From the NCBI RefSeq assembly GCF_051433195.1, contig NZ_JBHMFT010000021.1, positions 22,214-86,213 of the forward strand: DNA of 64,000 bases. The letters run 5' to 3'. The notes beneath the pieces were generated by a model. The model was not told the DNA's origin. It worked only from the letters and a program-made list of their open reading frames with translations, and searched no databases. Positions 55,286-63,957 of this stretch are shown one piece after another (the first letter of the stretch is position 1; the number at the start of each line of letters is the position of its first letter). Position numbers and translations under genes: made by a program. Source of the DNA: Falsiroseomonas sp051433195 (lineage in GTDB: Bacteria > Pseudomonadota > Alphaproteobacteria > Acetobacterales > Acetobacteraceae).

Positions 55286-56482
55286 TCAGCCCATCCAGGC
55301 CCCATCCTGCGCGACAAGCCGGCCGGCATGGAAGACACTGCGCCGTGGCGGGTGGCCACCGATGGCCTCCGGCACATTCTCGACCGGAAGGCTGAACAGG
55401 TTCGCCGGACTGCCCTCGACTATGCCGTAGGGGGCGATGCCCAGCGCCGCGGCTCCCTGGCTGGAGACCATGTCGAACAACTCCTGGAGCAAGGGATCGG
55501 TCCGCAGATCCTCGCGCCAGCCGATGATGGCGGCGCGTTCCAGCATGTCCGCGTTGCCATAGGGGCTCCAGGTATCGCGCACATCGTCGTTGCCGCAGAA
55601 CACGCGCACCCCGGCGCGCCGCAGCAGCATCAGCGGCGGCAAGGTTGCACCGCCCGCGCCATGCGTGACGAGCGAGACGCCCGCCTCCGCCATCAGCGCG
55701 GCCGCCGCCTTTTGCAGCGACTCACCAATGCCGCCAAGGCAGAAGCCGTGGCTGATGGTGACGCGGCCCTGCATGCCGCCCGCCTTGGTCCGCGCGCAGA
55801 TTTCCTGCAGGCTGAACAGCCCGAGCTGTCCTGGCTCGTGCAGGTGGATGTCGATGCCGACGCCACGCCTCGCGGCGATGGCGAAGATGCCGTCGAGCTG
55901 GCCGGAAGGGTTGCGATCCACCTCGCAGGGATCGATGCCGCCAACCAGGTCAGCTCCTTCTCCGATCGCGGCATCCAGCAGCTCAAGCATCGGCGCGCCG
56001 CCCTGGCGCATGACCCCTGCCTGCGGGAAGGCGACGACCTGTACCGTCACGGCATGGGCATGGGCCTGCTTGGCCGCCAGCACGCCCTGAAGCGCCGCCA
56101 GGCCAAAGGCGGGGGTGATGTCGGCATGGGTGCGGATGTGCCCGGTGCCATGGGCGACGCAGCGACGGATCAGCTCCCCGGCGCGCTCGCCAGTTGGCAG
56201 AGGCAGGCTCGGCAGCAGGCGCTGGTCGGTGTCGATGCGGCTCTGCCGGAACGGCTCCGCCGCGTGCGGCTGCCAGGGCAGGCCGAACAGGGTCTTGTCC
56301 AGGTGCATATGCCCATCGACCAGCGCTGGCAGGAGCAGGTCTCCGCCGAGGTCCATCACCTGCGTATCCGCCGGGCCCGGCGCGTCGGGCGGCAGGATGG
56401 CTGCGATGCGGCCGGCCGCGATGGCAATGCGCGGCCTGCTGCCATCGGCGAGGCGGAGATTGGTCAGCAGCAGCTCGGCCAT
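55286..56482 (-). CDS. cytosine-deaminase-like amidohydrolase
   Basis: A 398-residue metal-dependent hydrolase of the CodA/D-hydantoinase-like amidohydrolase group. The metal and catalytic residues are visible: HMHLDKTL (about 58-65), the bridging-position IDIHLHEPG, ISHGFCLG and GNDDVRDTWSPYGN. It probably deaminates or hydrolyses a cyclic amidine or N-substituted amide. It follows the M28 peptidase gene on the same strand with 59 bases between, in a probable catabolic operon with the remains of a Bug receptor upstream. Confidence 0.86.
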   Translation of the reverse strand: MAELLLTNLRLADGSRPRIAIAAGRIAAILPPDAPGPADTQVMDLGGDLLLPALVDGHMHLDKTLFGLPWQPHAAEPFRQSRIDTDQRLLPSLPLPTGERAGELIRRCVAHGTGHIRTHADITPAFGLAALQGVLAAKQAHAHAVTVQVVAFPQAGVMRQGGAPMLELLDAAIGEGADLVGGIDPCEVDRNPSGQLDGIFAIAARRGVGIDIHLHEPGQLGLFSLQEICARTKAGGMQGRVTISHGFCLGGIGESLQKAAAALMAEAGVSLVTHGAGGATLPPLMLLRRAGVRVFCGNDDVRDTWSPYGNADMLERAAIIGWREDLRTDPLLQELFDMVSSQGAAALGIAPYGIVEGSPANLFSLPVENVPEAIGGHPPRRSVFHAGRLVAQDGAWMG

Positions 56483-56541
56483 GGCGACACCTTCAGTGAG
56501 GAGGGCCCGAAGGAAACCCCGGGCAGGATGGGATCGACCCG

Positions 56542-58182
56542 CTAGGCGCCGAGGGCGCCCAGGGCCTGGCTGACGGAATGGGCCACCCGGTTGCGCGCCC
56601 GACGCGCGGAGACCGTTCGCAGATGCGCCTCCTCCGTCCCCGGCGTGGACGCCGCAAGAGCCCGCAGGGGCTGCAATACGGGCCAGGGCTGGTGCGGCAG
56701 GGCGCTATCATGCACGAAGCGGTCGCCGCTGGTGTAGTCCATCGGCACGAGAGCGCGGGAGACACGCATCAGCGTCGCATCCGGGAAGGGTCCGCCCGCG
56801 GCGCGGCGTTCGAGATGCCGCGCTGCCTCGATCAGCCCCGACAGGTCGAGGCGCGTGCCAAGCCTCGCTGCGATCGCCTCCAGCTCGGCCCGCAGGGCCG
56901 CGGCATGGCACGCATAGTCGAGCGGCAGGTGCAGGTCGGTCAGCAGGCGGCACACGGCATGCGCGACGATCCGCGTGTCCCGCATCAGCTTCTCCGGATC
57001 GACCTTGTCGATCGTGTCGTGCGGCGTGTGCCACCACCAGCCGAGCGCATTTCGCATGCCGCCAGCCGAGGCAGGCTGGCCGCTGAGCGTGCCGAACATG
57101 GCCGGCACGCCGATGCCCCAGAAGGACTGGTCGCCGGACCGCCCGCTGCGCTTGCCCTTGTAGTCCTGCCCCGCATGGGCGGAGATCGCCTCCGCCGCAA
57201 GCGACCAGAGCTCGGTGGCCGAGCCGGTCTGCGTGACATCCACCGCATCCCTGCCGCCGGTGCTGTCCACGTTCACATGCGCGACGCAGCGGGCCTCGAG
57301 CTCGGCCCAATGCTCATCTGCATACCAGGAGGAACCGGAATAGCGGCCATGCGAATGTCCCGACCAGAAGCAGACGCGTAGAGAGCGCTTCCAGGATTCT
57401 CGATGTTCCGCGCAGGCACGTGCCGTCTCCATCATCGTGGCATTGGCCGCGCCATTGTCCATCACGCCGTGGTACCAAGTGTCGTGATGGCCAGAGAACA
57501 AAATGAAGGGCGCATCCGCGGCGCCGGGTGCGTCCATGTCGCAGACCAGGATCGGCGTTTCGCGCCAGCCGGTGTCCACCTGCGCATGGATCGTCGCCGT
57601 CAGCAGCGGCGCGAGCCGCGCGCGTAGCGCGGCGCCATCCGCGTTGCTGATCGTGACGGCCGTGGTGACCGCCATGTTCCCGACCGTCTCCTGCGAGGGG
57701 CTGCCCCAGACGGGCGAGATGCACATCTCATAGAGGTGCTCATTCGGGCTGACATGGATGCTGCCGAGCACGCCGGCTTTGGCCGCACGCATGGCCACCG
57801 CCGGGCTGGCGATGCCATCGGCGAGGATGATTTTTCCGCGCAGATCGCGACCTCGGAACTGCGCCTCCGCGGCATCGCCGACGTCCACGATCTCCGCCGT
57901 CAGGCCATCAGGCGCGGTGGAGCGGGACATGGAATGCGTGATGCAGGGTATGTCCCTCCCGTCGACCAGCATACGGGCCGGGCCGGGCAGGCTGATGAAG
58001 GCCGGATGGTGCAGCAGCGTCGTGCGGAAGCCATACTCTTCCATGCGCCGCTGAAGGTAGGCGAAGCTCTCCGCCTCCTCCGGTGTCCCGCTCAGCTTCA
58101 CGCGCCGGGCGAATTCCTCGAGATGCTCCTGCATCTCCTCGCCACACAATGCGGCGGCGACCATGCTTGCGAGATCGGCCAT
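56542..58182 (-). CDS. M28 family metallopeptidase with PA-like domain
   Basis: A 546-residue zinc aminopeptidase-like protein. An inserted PA-type segment lies at about residues 85-200. The M28 core then shows FSGHHDTWYHGVMDNGAA (zinc His/Asp), HSHGRYSGSSWY, NVDSTGG, SGDQSFW and a late WHTPHDTID His. No signal peptide is seen, so it acts in the cytoplasm unless exported otherwise. The catalytic Glu-Glu pair normally found in M28 (xEExG) reads SGHSHG, so the base is altered; the enzyme may hydrolyse a non-peptide amide or be changed in activity. It follows the deleted Bug gene by four bases. Confidence 0.82.
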   Translation of the reverse strand: MADLASMVAAALCGEEMQEHLEEFARRVKLSGTPEEAESFAYLQRRMEEYGFRTTLLHHPAFISLPGPARMLVDGRDIPCITHSMSRSTAPDGLTAEIVDVGDAAEAQFRGRDLRGKIILADGIASPAVAMRAAKAGVLGSIHVSPNEHLYEMCISPVWGSPSQETVGNMAVTTAVTISNADGAALRARLAPLLTATIHAQVDTGWRETPILVCDMDAPGAADAPFILFSGHHDTWYHGVMDNGAANATMMETARACAEHRESWKRSLRVCFWSGHSHGRYSGSSWYADEHWAELEARCVAHVNVDSTGGRDAVDVTQTGSATELWSLAAEAISAHAGQDYKGKRSGRSGDQSFWGIGVPAMFGTLSGQPASAGGMRNALGWWWHTPHDTIDKVDPEKLMRDTRIVAHAVCRLLTDLHLPLDYACHAAALRAELEAIAARLGTRLDLSGLIEAARHLERRAAGGPFPDATLMRVSRALVPMDYTSGDRFVHDSALPHQPWPVLQPLRALAASTPGTEEAHLRTVSARRARNRVAHSVSQALGALGA

Positions 58183-58186
58183 CGCC

Positions 58187-58630
58187 TCAATCCACCTTGA
58201 TGTTGGCGTTGCGGATCACCCGCGTCCAGCGCTCGATCTCGACGCCAAGCAGGCTGGCGTAGCCTGAGGCGAGCAGGCAGACCGGGATGAAGTCCCGCAA
58301 GGGATCGTAGGGCAGGCGCGGCATCAACCCGGGGTTGATGGCGAAGCTGGAATCGACCCGCAGGATTGTCTGGCCATCGGGTTCGGCCCGCGCCACGACC
58401 TCCGTCCCGATCACGCCGCCGCCACCCGGCCGGGTGTCGATCACCAGCGTCTGGCCGAGCACGCGCCCGACGCCGATCTCGATGATGCGCGCGAGGTTGT
58501 CCGTGCCGCCGCCGGGCCCGAAGGGAATGACGACGCGGACGGGGCGGGTAGGATAGGCCGGCTGCGCCTGCGCCACGAACGGGGCCAGGACGGCGGCTGA
58601 CATCAATGCGCGGCGGCCGGGACGGGGCAT
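58187..58630 (-). pseudogene. Bug-family receptor with large internal deletion
   Basis: 147 residues where the family has about 320. Residues 1 to about 128 are a normal Bug N-terminus: signal peptide, YPTRPVRVVIPFGPGGGTDNLAR, GGGGVIGTEVVA, LPYDPLRDFIPVCLLAS. The frame then jumps without a break to IERWTRVIRNANIKVD, the standard last 16 residues of the family. About 190 residues of the second lobe are missing in frame, so it cannot form the two-lobed binding cleft. The start at 58630 has GAGGA ahead of it. It heads the operon with the M28 peptidase and amidohydrolase. Confidence 0.8.
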
Positions 58631-58854
58631 GGTCGAGGCGTTCCTCTCAGGAGGCAGGATCACGAGCGCACGGCAGGATGGTGGCCGGCGCCGATATCCC
58701 ACCATGGGCCGGCCATGATGATCAGCCCCTCGCGCAGCAGGGGTTCCAGCGCGTGTTCATCCAGCGCATGTTGATTGCGTCCAACATGGCCGTACACTAT
58801 CGAACGGCAAATGAACGACAAGGACCAGGTGCCGAGCTTGCATGGTGGATGCGC

Positions 58855-59727
58855 TCAGCGCTGAACCACAAACCGCCTGGCCTGCTCATCATAGTCACCA
58901 TAGCCAAGTGACTCGCGCAGCTCCTTCGGCGAGAGAGAGTTCTTTGCCTCCGACTCACCGGCTGCAATAGCCGCCAGGCCGGCCTTGATGCTCGAAATTG
59001 CCGGGGAGAGCATGCCGGTGGGAAAGGTGCCGATCTTCAGGCCGAGTTCCGCGGCACGTTTCTGCGTCGGCGTCTCACGCTGGGCTCCCGGTGAGAGCAC
59101 CGCGAAGTGCGGCCGTCCCTGCGACGCGGCAACGGCGCGTCGCACCTCCTCCTCATCCTTCGGACTGTCCAGGAAGAGGATATCCGCGCCTTCCTCGACA
59201 TACATCTCAATCCGGGCCACCGCTTCCTCAATCCCGGCTGTGGGCCTGCAATCCGTCCGCGCCATCACCAGAATGCCGCTGTCCTTGGCCGCTTCCACCG
59301 CGGCGCGGATCTTCATCCGAACTTCGTTTCGCGGCATGCAGGGCTTGCCGTCCGCGGTCAGCGCCCGCGGCGTGATCTTGTCCTCGATCAACACGGCTGC
59401 TGCACCAGCGCGGCCGTAAGCACGAACCGTGCGCTGCACGTTCATCGGGTTCCCATAGCCGTGGTCGCCATCGGCCAGGACCAGCAGATCTGGTGCCGCA
59501 CCGCGGACCATCTCCAGACTGTTCAGCATCTCGGCGAAGGAGATCAGGTCCAAGTCGGGCCCGCCCAGCCGGCTCGCTGCCACGCAGGAGCCGGAGAGGA
59601 AAGCAGTCTTGAACCCGGCGGCATGGGTCAGCTTGGCCGTCAGTCCATCCCAAACTGCCGGCATCGCAACGAACCCAGGCTCGGCCAGCAGGGCACGCAT
59701 TCTCTCGGGTGGCGTCACGGCGTTCAT
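58855..59727 (-). CDS. isocitrate lyase/PEP mutase family protein
   Basis: About 290 residues forming a TIM barrel of the PEP mutase/isocitrate lyase superfamily. Motifs are FLSGSCVAAS, ADGDHGYGNPMNVQRTV (metal-binding Asp/Asp region), LIEDKITPR and ARTD. The KKCGH loop of isocitrate lyase is absent, pointing to the oxaloacetate decarboxylase/carboxyphosphonoenolpyruvate mutase-like branch; the substrate is unknown. It starts 19 bases after the stop of the upstream Bug receptor gene, so the receptor and enzyme are probably one operon. An internal ATG at 59700 is an alternative start. Confidence 0.85.
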   Translation of the reverse strand: MNAVTPPERMRALLAEPGFVAMPAVWDGLTAKLTHAAGFKTAFLSGSCVAASRLGGPDLDLISFAEMLNSLEMVRGAAPDLLVLADGDHGYGNPMNVQRTVRAYGRAGAAAVLIEDKITPRALTADGKPCMPRNEVRMKIRAAVEAAKDSGILVMARTDCRPTAGIEEAVARIEMYVEEGADILFLDSPKDEEEVRRAVAASQGRPHFAVLSPGAQRETPTQKRAAELGLKIGTFPTGMLSPAISSIKAGLAAIAAGESEAKNSLSPKELRESLGYGDYDEQARRFVVQR

Positions 59728-59746
59728 CTCCAACAAGGTCCGGACA

Positions 59747-60709
59747 TCAGTCGCGCCAGGGCTTCCGCGCCCAGAGTGCGCGCAGTCGCGCATCCTCCTC
59801 CAGGAACAGCCTCTCCTGGTCGGCAGCGCTCATGGCACGGCGGGGCAGGTTGAGGCGCTCGGCTTCCGCGATCCACTCCGGGTCCGCGTTCGCTCCGGCG
59901 ATGGCGGCGCGCAGCGGTTCGCTGATCTCGGAGGGAAGATTCGGTGGTGCGACGAGGCCGCGGGTGGAGCCGCCGAGGACGGCGAAGCCCTGCTCGCGGA
60001 AGGTCGGTATGGCGCCGGTCGCCGCCCAGCGCTCAGGACCACCCTGCGCCAGTGCGCGGATCGTGCCGTCACGCATCATCCCCAAGCCCTCGCTCATGTT
60101 GAAGGAGCCGACGTCGATGCTTCCTGACAGCAAGTTGGTGATGATCGGCGGTGTTCCGTTGAAAGGGACGTGCAAATACTCCGTGCCCGTCGCCTCCTGC
60201 AGCGAGAGCTGCAGCAAATGGTCATCGCTGCCGATCCCGGCCGTACCGATTGCAATCTGTCCTGGGCGCGCGCGAGCGGCGGCGACGAGATCTGCGACGC
60301 CGCGGAACGGGCTGTTCGCCCGGACCCAAAGGCCACAGGGATCCTCGAGGACATTGCCGAGAAATGTGAAATCCCGCACCCGGTAACGCACCTGCCGTTC
60401 GATCGGCAGTGTGATGGAGTTGGGAGCCTGCGCAGCACCGATGGTGAAGCCGTCGGGCACCGCCTGCGCAATGCCCTCGAAGGCCTGCTGACCGCCGGCC
60501 GCCGGGCGGTTGATGACGACGAGGTTTGCGCCGGGCAGGCGGCGCTGGACGAAGGGCAAGATGGCGCGGGTCAACATATCCATCCCGCCGCCTGCCGGAC
60601 CTGGGACCAAAACCTGGACGGGCCGGTCGACCGGCCAGGCGGCAAGCGCCAGCCGCGGCAGGCCCAGAGCCGCGGCCGTGGCCGCACTTAGAAGCTGTCG
60701 CCGCTGCAT
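59747..60709 (-). CDS. Bug-family tripartite tricarboxylate receptor protein
   Basis: A 320-residue receptor. It has a signal peptide with MQRRQLLSAATAAALG and cleavage after ALA, then the Bug blocks VQVLVPGPAGGGMDMLTRAI, VVINRPAAGGQQAFEGIA, GSDDHLLQLSLQEATG and VPFNGTPPIITNLLSGSID. The ATG at 60709 follows GGGAGGG by seven bases; the frame stays open upstream without family sequence. It is paired with the PEP mutase-like enzyme downstream, which may act on the captured ligand. No permease genes are near. Confidence 0.9.
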   Translation of the reverse strand: MQRRQLLSAATAAALGLPRLALAAWPVDRPVQVLVPGPAGGGMDMLTRAILPFVQRRLPGANLVVINRPAAGGQQAFEGIAQAVPDGFTIGAAQAPNSITLPIERQVRYRVRDFTFLGNVLEDPCGLWVRANSPFRGVADLVAAARARPGQIAIGTAGIGSDDHLLQLSLQEATGTEYLHVPFNGTPPIITNLLSGSIDVGSFNMSEGLGMMRDGTIRALAQGGPERWAATGAIPTFREQGFAVLGGSTRGLVAPPNLPSEISEPLRAAIAGANADPEWIAEAERLNLPRRAMSAADQERLFLEEDARLRALWARKPWRD

Positions 60710-61056
60710 GGCTAGGCCCTCCCTCGACGTGTGGATCGTAAGCCGATGGGTCTGCGGCGCAAGGTCTTGGCGCGAGAAGTCAGGTCGCTGCCGTAGGCGT
60801 GACGGTGCGGGTGCCGCTGGCATGCCGCCACCGGCCAGGCAGGAAGATCGTTGTGGCGCCGTTAATCGACGGTGGGGTCCCGGTCATGGCGGATGCTGAC
60901 CCGACACTGGTGGAGACCGTTCACGCGATCGACGAGATGGCGAAGGCCGAACGTGTCAGGCGATAAGCCTCGTCATTCGATTGCGACTGACGCTGCTGCC
61001 CCTCTCGCTCAGTAGTTGAGGAGCGGGCAAATCCAGGGGCGCACTGGTTCAGAAGG
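60710..61056. other. intergenic region, no clear gene
   Basis: About 350 bases. A short frame at 60846-60965 (GTG start, about 39 codons ending ERVRR) has no match I recognise and no ribosome binding site. It could be a fragment of an old coding sequence. The right part carries no terminator-like hairpin that I could pick out. Confidence 0.35.
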
Positions 61057-61260
61057 TCATTCCCGCCGCCCCAGGAGGCGGGCCAATGCCATCAGGACTG
61101 CCCCGGCGCCGATGATCCCGTAGGTCTCCGGGTTGGATTTGGCCATGTCGACGGCCGCCGTTGGCAACCACAGCAGCGTGTCCCAGCCGAAGACGAGGGC
61201 CGCCATGCCGAGCATCACGAGCAGACTGCCTACGGACCATAGCAGCTTCGCCATAATCAT
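61057..61260 (-). CDS. small two-helix membrane protein
   Basis: A 67-residue protein with two hydrophobic segments: about residues 6-31 (LLWSVGSLLVMLGMAALVFGWDTLL) split by a Trp-rich end, and about 48-62 (GIIGAGAVLMALARLL). It ends in a basic GRRE. An AGGAAAATC leader precedes the ATG. It lies 32 bases downstream of the M20 hydrolase gene on the same strand. I do not recognise a family; the composition and ribosome binding site argue that it is real. Confidence 0.6.
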   Translation of the reverse strand: MIMAKLLWSVGSLLVMLGMAALVFGWDTLLWLPTAAVDMAKSNPETYGIIGAGAVLMALARLLGRRE

Positions 61261-61292
61261 GATTTTCCTGACGCAGACCGGGTCTCAATCAC

Positions 61293-62594
61293 TTAGGCAG
61301 CAGCGGCCATCGCCCAGCGCATGAGCACACGGCAGCCTGCCTCGAAATCCTCCATCAGCATCGCCTCGCTGGGGTTGTGGCTGCCATTCTGGCTGCGCAC
61401 GAACAGCATGCCAGCAGGAATCCCAGCAGCAGCGAAGCTCTGCGCGTCGTGCCCGCCGCCGCTCGGCATGCGGCAATACGGAACACCGACATCCTCTGCT
61501 GCGCCTGCCAGGGCATCCACCAACGCCGGGTCCATCGGCACAGGCGCACGTCCTTGCTCCGCACCCAGGTCGAACCGGACACCACGTCGCGCCTCAATCT
61601 CAGCGACCAGCGCGTGCAGCTCCTCGTAGAAGCGATCCAGTGCCACCTGTTGACCGCTTCGCACATCGAGCTTGAAGGACAATTCGCCCGGCACCTTGCC
61701 GAAGCCAGCTTGCGGGCCGGTTTCGAACACGCAGAAGGTGACCACCAGTTCCAGGCCTTCCTCCTCCTCCAGCCGGATCCAGGCTTGTTCCAACCGGTGC
61801 GCAAGTTCCGCCGCCGCAAGCACCGCATCGCGCCGATGCCGCCGCGGCGTGGCGCCGGAATGGTTGTACTCGCCAATCACGCGCGCGAAGCGGTGGCGAC
61901 GATTTCCAGGAAGGCCGAACACCACTCCGACCGGGCAGCCCTCCTCCTCCAGCACCCGCGCCTGTTCGATATGCAGTTCGATGTAGGCGGCCACATTGTC
62001 CGGCCCCAATTCGCGATGCCCGGCGCGGCACCAATCGGGATCGAAGCCGGATTGGCGCATGGCCTGTTCCAACGTGATGCTGCCATCCATCCGCGGCGTG
62101 GCCAGGGCTTCGGGCTCCATCAACCCCAGCGCCGCGCGGCTGCCGGGAAAAGGCGTTGGAAACCAGGCACCGCCCTCCTCGGAGCGGATAGCCATCACAT
62201 CAATGGTTCGGCGGGGGGTGACGCCGGCGTTACGCAAGCCGACTGCAACAGCAAGCCCCGCCAGCACGCCCGCCGTGCCATCGTAATCGCCACCCTGCGC
62301 CACGGAATCGAGATGGCTGCCGATGACGATGCGCTTTGCAGTTGGATCGCTGCCCGGCAAGGTGAGATAAAGATTGCCGGCAGGATCAACACGGCTGACC
62401 AACCCCGCCTTTTCGGCAACCTCCCGCACGATGTCATGCGCCGTTTGTTCGCCAGGCCCATAGCCTTCCCGGGTCACGCCACCGCGTGGGTCGCGCGTTG
62501 CTTCATGGATGCGGGTGAACAAGGCTGCCGCGAGGCCGACATCCGGCGCTGGCTGGTTCGAGAACATGGCAGGCGATTCCAAGGTACCTCGCAT
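61293..62594 (-). CDS. M20 family amidohydrolase (N-carbamoyl-amino-acid hydrolase/allantoate type)
   Basis: A 433-residue zinc hydrolase. Metal ligands are visible as His in GSHLDSV, Asp in GDYDG, Glu in RSEEGG, His in ELHIEQ and a final His in NGSHNPSE. The NHSGATPRRHRRDA block marks the dimerisation lid. These features fit the AllC/HyuC branch, which cleaves ureido or amide groups from amino-acid-like substrates, rather than dipeptidases. The ATG at 62594 lies five bases past the receptor stop; an ATG at 62567 gives a more typical N-terminus. It is coupled to the Bug receptor upstream, which probably supplies its substrate. Confidence 0.88.
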   Translation of the reverse strand: MRGTLESPAMFSNQPAPDVGLAAALFTRIHEATRDPRGGVTREGYGPGEQTAHDIVREVAEKAGLVSRVDPAGNLYLTLPGSDPTAKRIVIGSHLDSVAQGGDYDGTAGVLAGLAVAVGLRNAGVTPRRTIDVMAIRSEEGGAWFPTPFPGSRAALGLMEPEALATPRMDGSITLEQAMRQSGFDPDWCRAGHRELGPDNVAAYIELHIEQARVLEEEGCPVGVVFGLPGNRRHRFARVIGEYNHSGATPRRHRRDAVLAAAELAHRLEQAWIRLEEEEGLELVVTFCVFETGPQAGFGKVPGELSFKLDVRSGQQVALDRFYEELHALVAEIEARRGVRFDLGAEQGRAPVPMDPALVDALAGAAEDVGVPYCRMPSGGGHDAQSFAAAGIPAGMLFVRSQNGSHNPSEAMLMEDFEAGCRVLMRWAMAAAA

Positions 62595-62598
62595 CGCA

Positions 62599-63606
62599 TC
62601 AATCCAGCTTCGCGCCGGACGCCTGCACGATGTTCTGCCAGCGCGGCGTATCGTCGCGGATCAGTCGCGCCAAAGCCTCCGGAGACTCACTCAGCACGGT
62701 GCGAAAGCCGAGTGGCCTTAACCGTTCCGTCAGGTCGGATTGCGTGGCGGCGATGCGGATGGCTGCCGCCAGCCGGGCGATGACCGGCGCCGGAGTACCA
62801 GCAGGGGTCATCACCGCGTTCCAGGTATCCACGTCCAAATCGCCCAGGCCAAGATCGGCGAATTCACCCATGCCCGGCACGTCCGGCACAAAGAACTGGC
62901 GGGATTTGGTGCTGACGGCCAGCGCCTTCACCGCGCCGCGCTCAAGCAGCGGCATCAAGGCTGGTGGCGAATCGAACATCATGTCGATCCGCCCCGCCAC
63001 GAGGTCGTTGATCGCGGGCCCGCCGCCTCGGTAGGGCACATGCAGAATCCGCACCCCGGCCGCCTGGTTCACGGCGGCGATGGTGAGGTGGCTTGAGGTA
63101 CCGACGCCAGACGAAGCCATGCTCACCTCGTCCGGATGGGCCTTGGCCCAGGCGATCAGCGCGCGGAAGTCGGTCCAGCCTCGTCGCGCGGCGGTTTCCG
63201 CGTTGACGACACAGAGCCGCGCGCCGTCCGTGATCTGCGTGACAGGCGCCAGGTCGGTCTTCGGGTTGAACGGCAGGCGAGTGTAGAGAAACTCAGCCGC
63301 GCAGAGCACAGCAACACCGACGATGCCGATGGTGGTTCCATCGGGGAGCGCCTTCGCGACAGCATCGCTGCCGATCATGCCGCCGGCGCCGCTTCGGTTT
63401 TCGATGACCACGGATTGGCCGAGCACCGGGCCCAGCCGGTCCGCCAGCAACCGGCCCAGGATATCGATGGCGCCCCCTGGTGGGAACGGGACGATGAGCC
63501 GCACCGGTCGACCCCCAGCGATGGGTTGCGCCTCCGCCCCAGTCACCATGGCGCCTGCCAGCATGCTGCTCGCCAGAAAAGCGCGACGACCCTGGTTACC
63601 GACCAT
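62599..63606 (-). CDS. Bug-family tripartite tricarboxylate receptor protein
   Basis: A 335-residue receptor. It has a signal peptide (GRRAFLASSMLAGAMV, cleavage after AEA), then VRLIVPFPPGGAIDILGRLL, VVIENRSGAGGMIGSDAVAK, GTSSHLTIAAVNQ and VPYRGGGPAINDLVAGRID. The C-terminus RWQNIVQASGAKLD is normal. The ATG at 63606 has AGGGGG ahead of it; the frame continues upstream to 63783 without family features. It is immediately followed by the M20 hydrolase gene, an arrangement that suggests uptake and hydrolysis of the same compound. Confidence 0.9.
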   Translation of the reverse strand: MVGNQGRRAFLASSMLAGAMVTGAEAQPIAGGRPVRLIVPFPPGGAIDILGRLLADRLGPVLGQSVVIENRSGAGGMIGSDAVAKALPDGTTIGIVGVAVLCAAEFLYTRLPFNPKTDLAPVTQITDGARLCVVNAETAARRGWTDFRALIAWAKAHPDEVSMASSGVGTSSHLTIAAVNQAAGVRILHVPYRGGGPAINDLVAGRIDMMFDSPPALMPLLERGAVKALAVSTKSRQFFVPDVPGMGEFADLGLGDLDVDTWNAVMTPAGTPAPVIARLAAAIRIAATQSDLTERLRPLGFRTVLSESPEALARLIRDDTPRWQNIVQASGAKLD

Positions 63607-63870
63607 CAGCGATGCCCCCTGAGTTTGGTCGAGCAACGCTATAGGCTGGTTACGCGACTGCCAACCAAGCGCGACCACAATCTGCAGTGGAACCGGCAGT
63701 GCGACAATCAGGTTCAGCGGCGTTACGGATCCTGCTGCGACAGCTTGCGATGATCGTCGGCACCCGTCCAACTCGTGGCTCACACGCGCCTGGTTTCATG
63801 CAGATCGGTCGACGTCCATCTGAACGACGGCCGCCCTGACCTCTGGCGCCACCCGGCCGAGAGGGGGCGT
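63607..63870. other. intergenic sequence leading to IS remnants
   Basis: About 260 bases between the Bug receptor start and the transposase-like fragment. It should contain the promoter of the receptor-hydrolase pair. No further gene or inverted repeat end of an insertion sequence could be recognised. Confidence 0.35.
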
Positions 63871-63948
63871 GACATCCGCCGCGCCACCCGCAAGCACCAC
63901 TGGGCCGAGGACAAGATCCGCATCGTCCTCGATGAACGCGGCTGTTGA
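63871..63948 (+). pseudogene. IS3-type orfA-like transposase fragment
   Basis: The frame ending at the TGA at 63946-63948 reads RRATRKHHWAEDKIRIVLDERGC. The KHHWAEDKIRIVLD segment resembles the N-terminal helix-turn-helix of IS3-family OrfA proteins (RKxFSAEDKIRIVLDGLRGE). The match stops after about 15 residues and runs into a stop, so it is a truncated remnant. It directly precedes the start of a second transposase-like frame. Confidence 0.5.
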
Positions 63949-63957
63949 CGAGCGCAC

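Noticed and set aside
58789..58808. Inverted repeat GCCGT / ACGGC between the deleted Bug gene and the PEP-mutase-like gene.
   Set aside because: Only five base pairs with a ten-base loop and no T run; too weak for a terminator or operator call.
60846..60965. A 39-codon open frame in the gap upstream of a Bug gene.
   Set aside because: Too short and unmatched, with no translation signal; at best an old fragment.
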